A DNA stretch of 64,000 nucleotides from Litoribacillus peritrichatus (GTDB lineage Bacteria; Pseudomonadota; Gammaproteobacteria; Pseudomonadales; Litoribrevibacteraceae). Under the pieces are notes generated by a model that searched no databases, was not told where the DNA came from, and was given only the letters and a program-made list of their open reading frames with translations. Of the stretch, positions 62,624-64,000 are shown piece by piece. The position numbers and the translations under genes were made by a program. Where the stretch lies: assembly GCF_039537985.1 (NCBI RefSeq), contig NZ_BAABBN010000012.1, forward strand, positions 248,001 through 312,000, in the 5' to 3' direction. Positions within the stretch are counted from its first letter, which is position 1, and the number at the start of each line of letters is the position of its first letter.

Positions 62624-63523
62624 TTACGCCTTCACTCTGGCCACCAAAAAATCGACAGCCGCCTTAATTTTCGGTACCAAATAGCGTTGCTTTTGGTACA
62701 AAAGAAACACGCCAAAGTTAGGATTTTCGGTAATACTGACCTGAGGTCTGATATTCAGTTCAACCAAAGACCCCTCATCCAAATAAGGTTTCAAAACCCA
62801 CCGAGGCACCATCAGAATACCTTGGTGTTTAAGCGCTTTATTAACCAACCATTTTCCTGCATTAGAAATGGCAGCGGCAGGCGCCGAAACATCATGACGC
62901 TGTCCATCCAGAGTACATATCCAAGGGGTTGGGCCAACAGGTGTACGGTAATACAAACCTTTGTGCGTTTTAAGTTCAAGAGGATGCGTTGGCGTGCCAT
63001 GCTTTTCCAGGTACTGAGGCGAAGCCGCTGGAATGAAGTTATTGTTCATAAGCTCAATGGCAATAACACGCTCATTCGGCGCATAACCACCACGTATTGC
63101 AATATCAACGTCGTCCCTGCTTAAGGTAGAAACCGTATCACTGAGCGTAATGTCCAGAACCACTTCGGGATAAAGCTCGCTGAACTCGTCCATTAAAGGC
63201 ATTAAAATGGTTTCACCGAACCCAGTCATGGCGCTGATCTTCAACTGCCCCATAGGTGTGGATTGATAACTGCTGACCGCCTCATTACTGGCCGCCAGAT
63301 CCATTAAAATAGAGCTGATTTGCTCAAAATACATTCGGCCGATTTCAGTCACAGAAACAGTTCTGGTGGTCCGTTTCAACAAGGTCGCACCTAACGCCTC
63401 TTCTAAATCCGCTACACGACGCGATAAAGAAGACGGTGGCACACCAAATGCCTTAGCCGCTTTGGTAAAGCTTCCGGTATTTACCACTTCAACGAAATAT
63501 TTCAACGCCTTTAACTGATCCAC
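62624..63523 (-). CDS. LysR-type regulator
   Basis: A 299-residue LysR protein. The HTH (residues 5-62) reads FTKAAKAFGVPPSSLSRRVA and LLKRTTRTVSVTEIG. The effector domain is complete and ends LVARVKA. The start is GTG at 63523, preceded by a GAGG leader and a perfect palindrome; the longer frame to 63595 would place a hydrophobic N-terminus before the HTH. It is divergent from an MDR oxidoreductase, its probable target. Confidence 0.9.
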   Translation of the reverse strand: MDQLKALKYFVEVVNTGSFTKAAKAFGVPPSSLSRRVADLEEALGATLLKRTTRTVSVTEIGRMYFEQISSILMDLAASNEAVSSYQSTPMGQLKISAMTGFGETILMPLMDEFSELYPEVVLDITLSDTVSTLSRDDVDIAIRGGYAPNERVIAIELMNNNFIPAASPQYLEKHGTPTHPLELKTHKGLYYRTPVGPTPWICTLDGQRHDVSAPAAAISNAGKWLVNKALKHQGILMVPRWVLKPYLDEGSLVELNIRPQVSITENPNFGVFLLYQKQRYLVPKIKAAVDFLVARVKA

Positions 63524-63534
63524 AAAAGCCTCAA

Positions 63535-63555
63535 TTATTGTCTTAATGACAATAA
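63535..63555. promoter_or_regulatory. Probable LysR operator
   Basis: TTATTGTC-N5-GACAATAA is a perfect 8-bp inverted repeat immediately upstream of the LysR leader, consistent with autoregulation and control of the divergent gene. Confidence 0.7.
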
Positions 63556-63660
63556 AGATTAACAAATACGGCCATATATCACAGCATATTATCAATCAAT
63601 AATAGCCAGCATCGAATAAACAAGATCACCACACGAACAAAAACCTAAACGGAGTGACCA

Positions 63661-64000
63661 ATGAGCACCTATAAAGCCATTAACCTAATCGCACGCCCTG
63701 AGCCAGGACCTATCACACCTAAGTATTTTGAAGTGGTAGAAAAAGACATTCCAAAGGCCGAACCAGGCCAACTATTGATAAAACAAACGCACATGTCATT
63801 AGACCCTGCCATGTTTGGCTGGATGAGTCCCGCCACCGACAGTTATATTCCACCAGTCGAGCTGGGGTCAGTCATGCGCTCATCAGGTATAGGTGAAGTG
63901 GTAGAATCCAATCACCCAGACTTCGCAGCCGGAGACAGAGTCATGGGCATGCTGGGCTGGCAAGAATACGCATTGAGCGAAGGACAAGGCATCAACAAAG
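63661..64000 (+). CDS. NADP-dependent MDR oxidoreductase (partial)
   Basis: The first 113 residues of a zinc-independent medium-chain reductase related to CurA and prostaglandin/leukotriene reductases. The start ATG 63661 has a GGAG leader. Visible features are the MSLDPAMFGWM segment and GIGEVVESNHPDFAAGDRV. The cofactor-binding half is outside the window. It would reduce alpha,beta-unsaturated carbonyls. It is controlled by the adjacent LysR gene. Confidence 0.85.
   Translation, partial: MSTYKAINLIARPEPGPITPKYFEVVEKDIPKAEPGQLLIKQTHMSLDPAMFGWMSPATDSYIPPVELGSVMRSSGIGEVVESNHPDFAAGDRVMGMLGWQEYALSEGQGINK

Noticed and set aside
1..64000. tRNA, rRNA, prophage or insertion sequence
   Set aside because: No cloverleaf, transposase, integrase or terminal inverted repeats were recognised on either strand; a computed search would be needed to exclude them fully.

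Overview
This window looks like chromosome from a Gammaproteobacterium of moderate, roughly mid-40s GC (estimated by eye), probably a marine or aquatic relative of the Oceanospirillales/Pseudomonadales. The pointers are a solitary Vibrio/Pseudomonas-type EF-G 2, RluF, a two-subunit bacterioferritin, many LysR regulators and periplasmic binding proteins, and secreted degradative enzymes. I see no rRNA or tRNA gene, insertion sequence, integrase, phage gene or CRISPR array. Genes are in short operons or divergent regulator/target pairs, which suggests an accessory-rich but stable chromosomal stretch.

Region by region. 0-7 kb: a partial HDOD protein, EF-G 2, a DUF1289 protein, a leucine-rich-repeat Ser/Thr kinase followed by a GNAT protein, and divergently a CodA-type deaminase whose active site carries Ser where E. 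coli CodA has Asp314, so 5-methylcytosine is a likely substrate. 7-14 kb: small membrane proteins (DUF3817, MAPEG), a LysR regulator, an operon of binding protein/unknown/RNase Z, a second binding-like protein and a methyltransferase. 14-20 kb: a 1,763-residue pseudokinase/AAA ATPase/GAF/histidine kinase. 20-28 kb: secreted M28 aminopeptidase, DJ-1/PfpI protein with divergent LysR, a secreted PI-PLC-like multi-lectin protein, and a CHASE-PAS membrane sensor with no output domain. 29-34 kb: RluF, a diguanylate cyclase, a binding protein, a complementary bacterioferritin pair and a SUKH-domain protein.

34-49 kb: PhzF-like isomerase, surface 5'-nucleotidase lipoprotein, another orphan binding protein, TetR with a divergent metallo-beta-lactamase-fold lipoprotein, a PACE efflux protein with a divergent LysR, a GRDP-like Cys/Gly-rich protein, another binding protein, AraC with a monooxygenase-like protein, and an operon ending in a MerR regulator behind a promoter with the 19-bp spacer typical of MerR control. 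49-64 kb: a FAN1-like VRR-NUC nuclease fused to a DnaQ-type exonuclease, two RDD proteins, an M48 peptidase/TraB-GumN operon, a run of small unknown genes including DUF2314-ankyrin, adenosine deaminase, a carboxylesterase, an AraC-GyrI regulator, a periplasmic repeat protein, and a LysR gene divergent from a partial MDR-family oxidoreductase.

How they work together: sensing and regulation dominate, with four LysR, two AraC, one TetR and one MerR regulator, a histidine kinase, a diguanylate cyclase and five solute-binding proteins without transporters. Adenosine deaminase, the CodA-type deaminase and the 5'-nucleotidase suggest nucleoside/nucleobase salvage, although they are not clustered. 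No single large undescribed defence or biosynthetic island is evident. The most interesting points are the altered CodA active site, the pseudokinase domain of the giant kinase, the FAN1-DnaQ fusion, the LRR-kinase locus, the bacterioferritin split and the output-less CHASE sensor.
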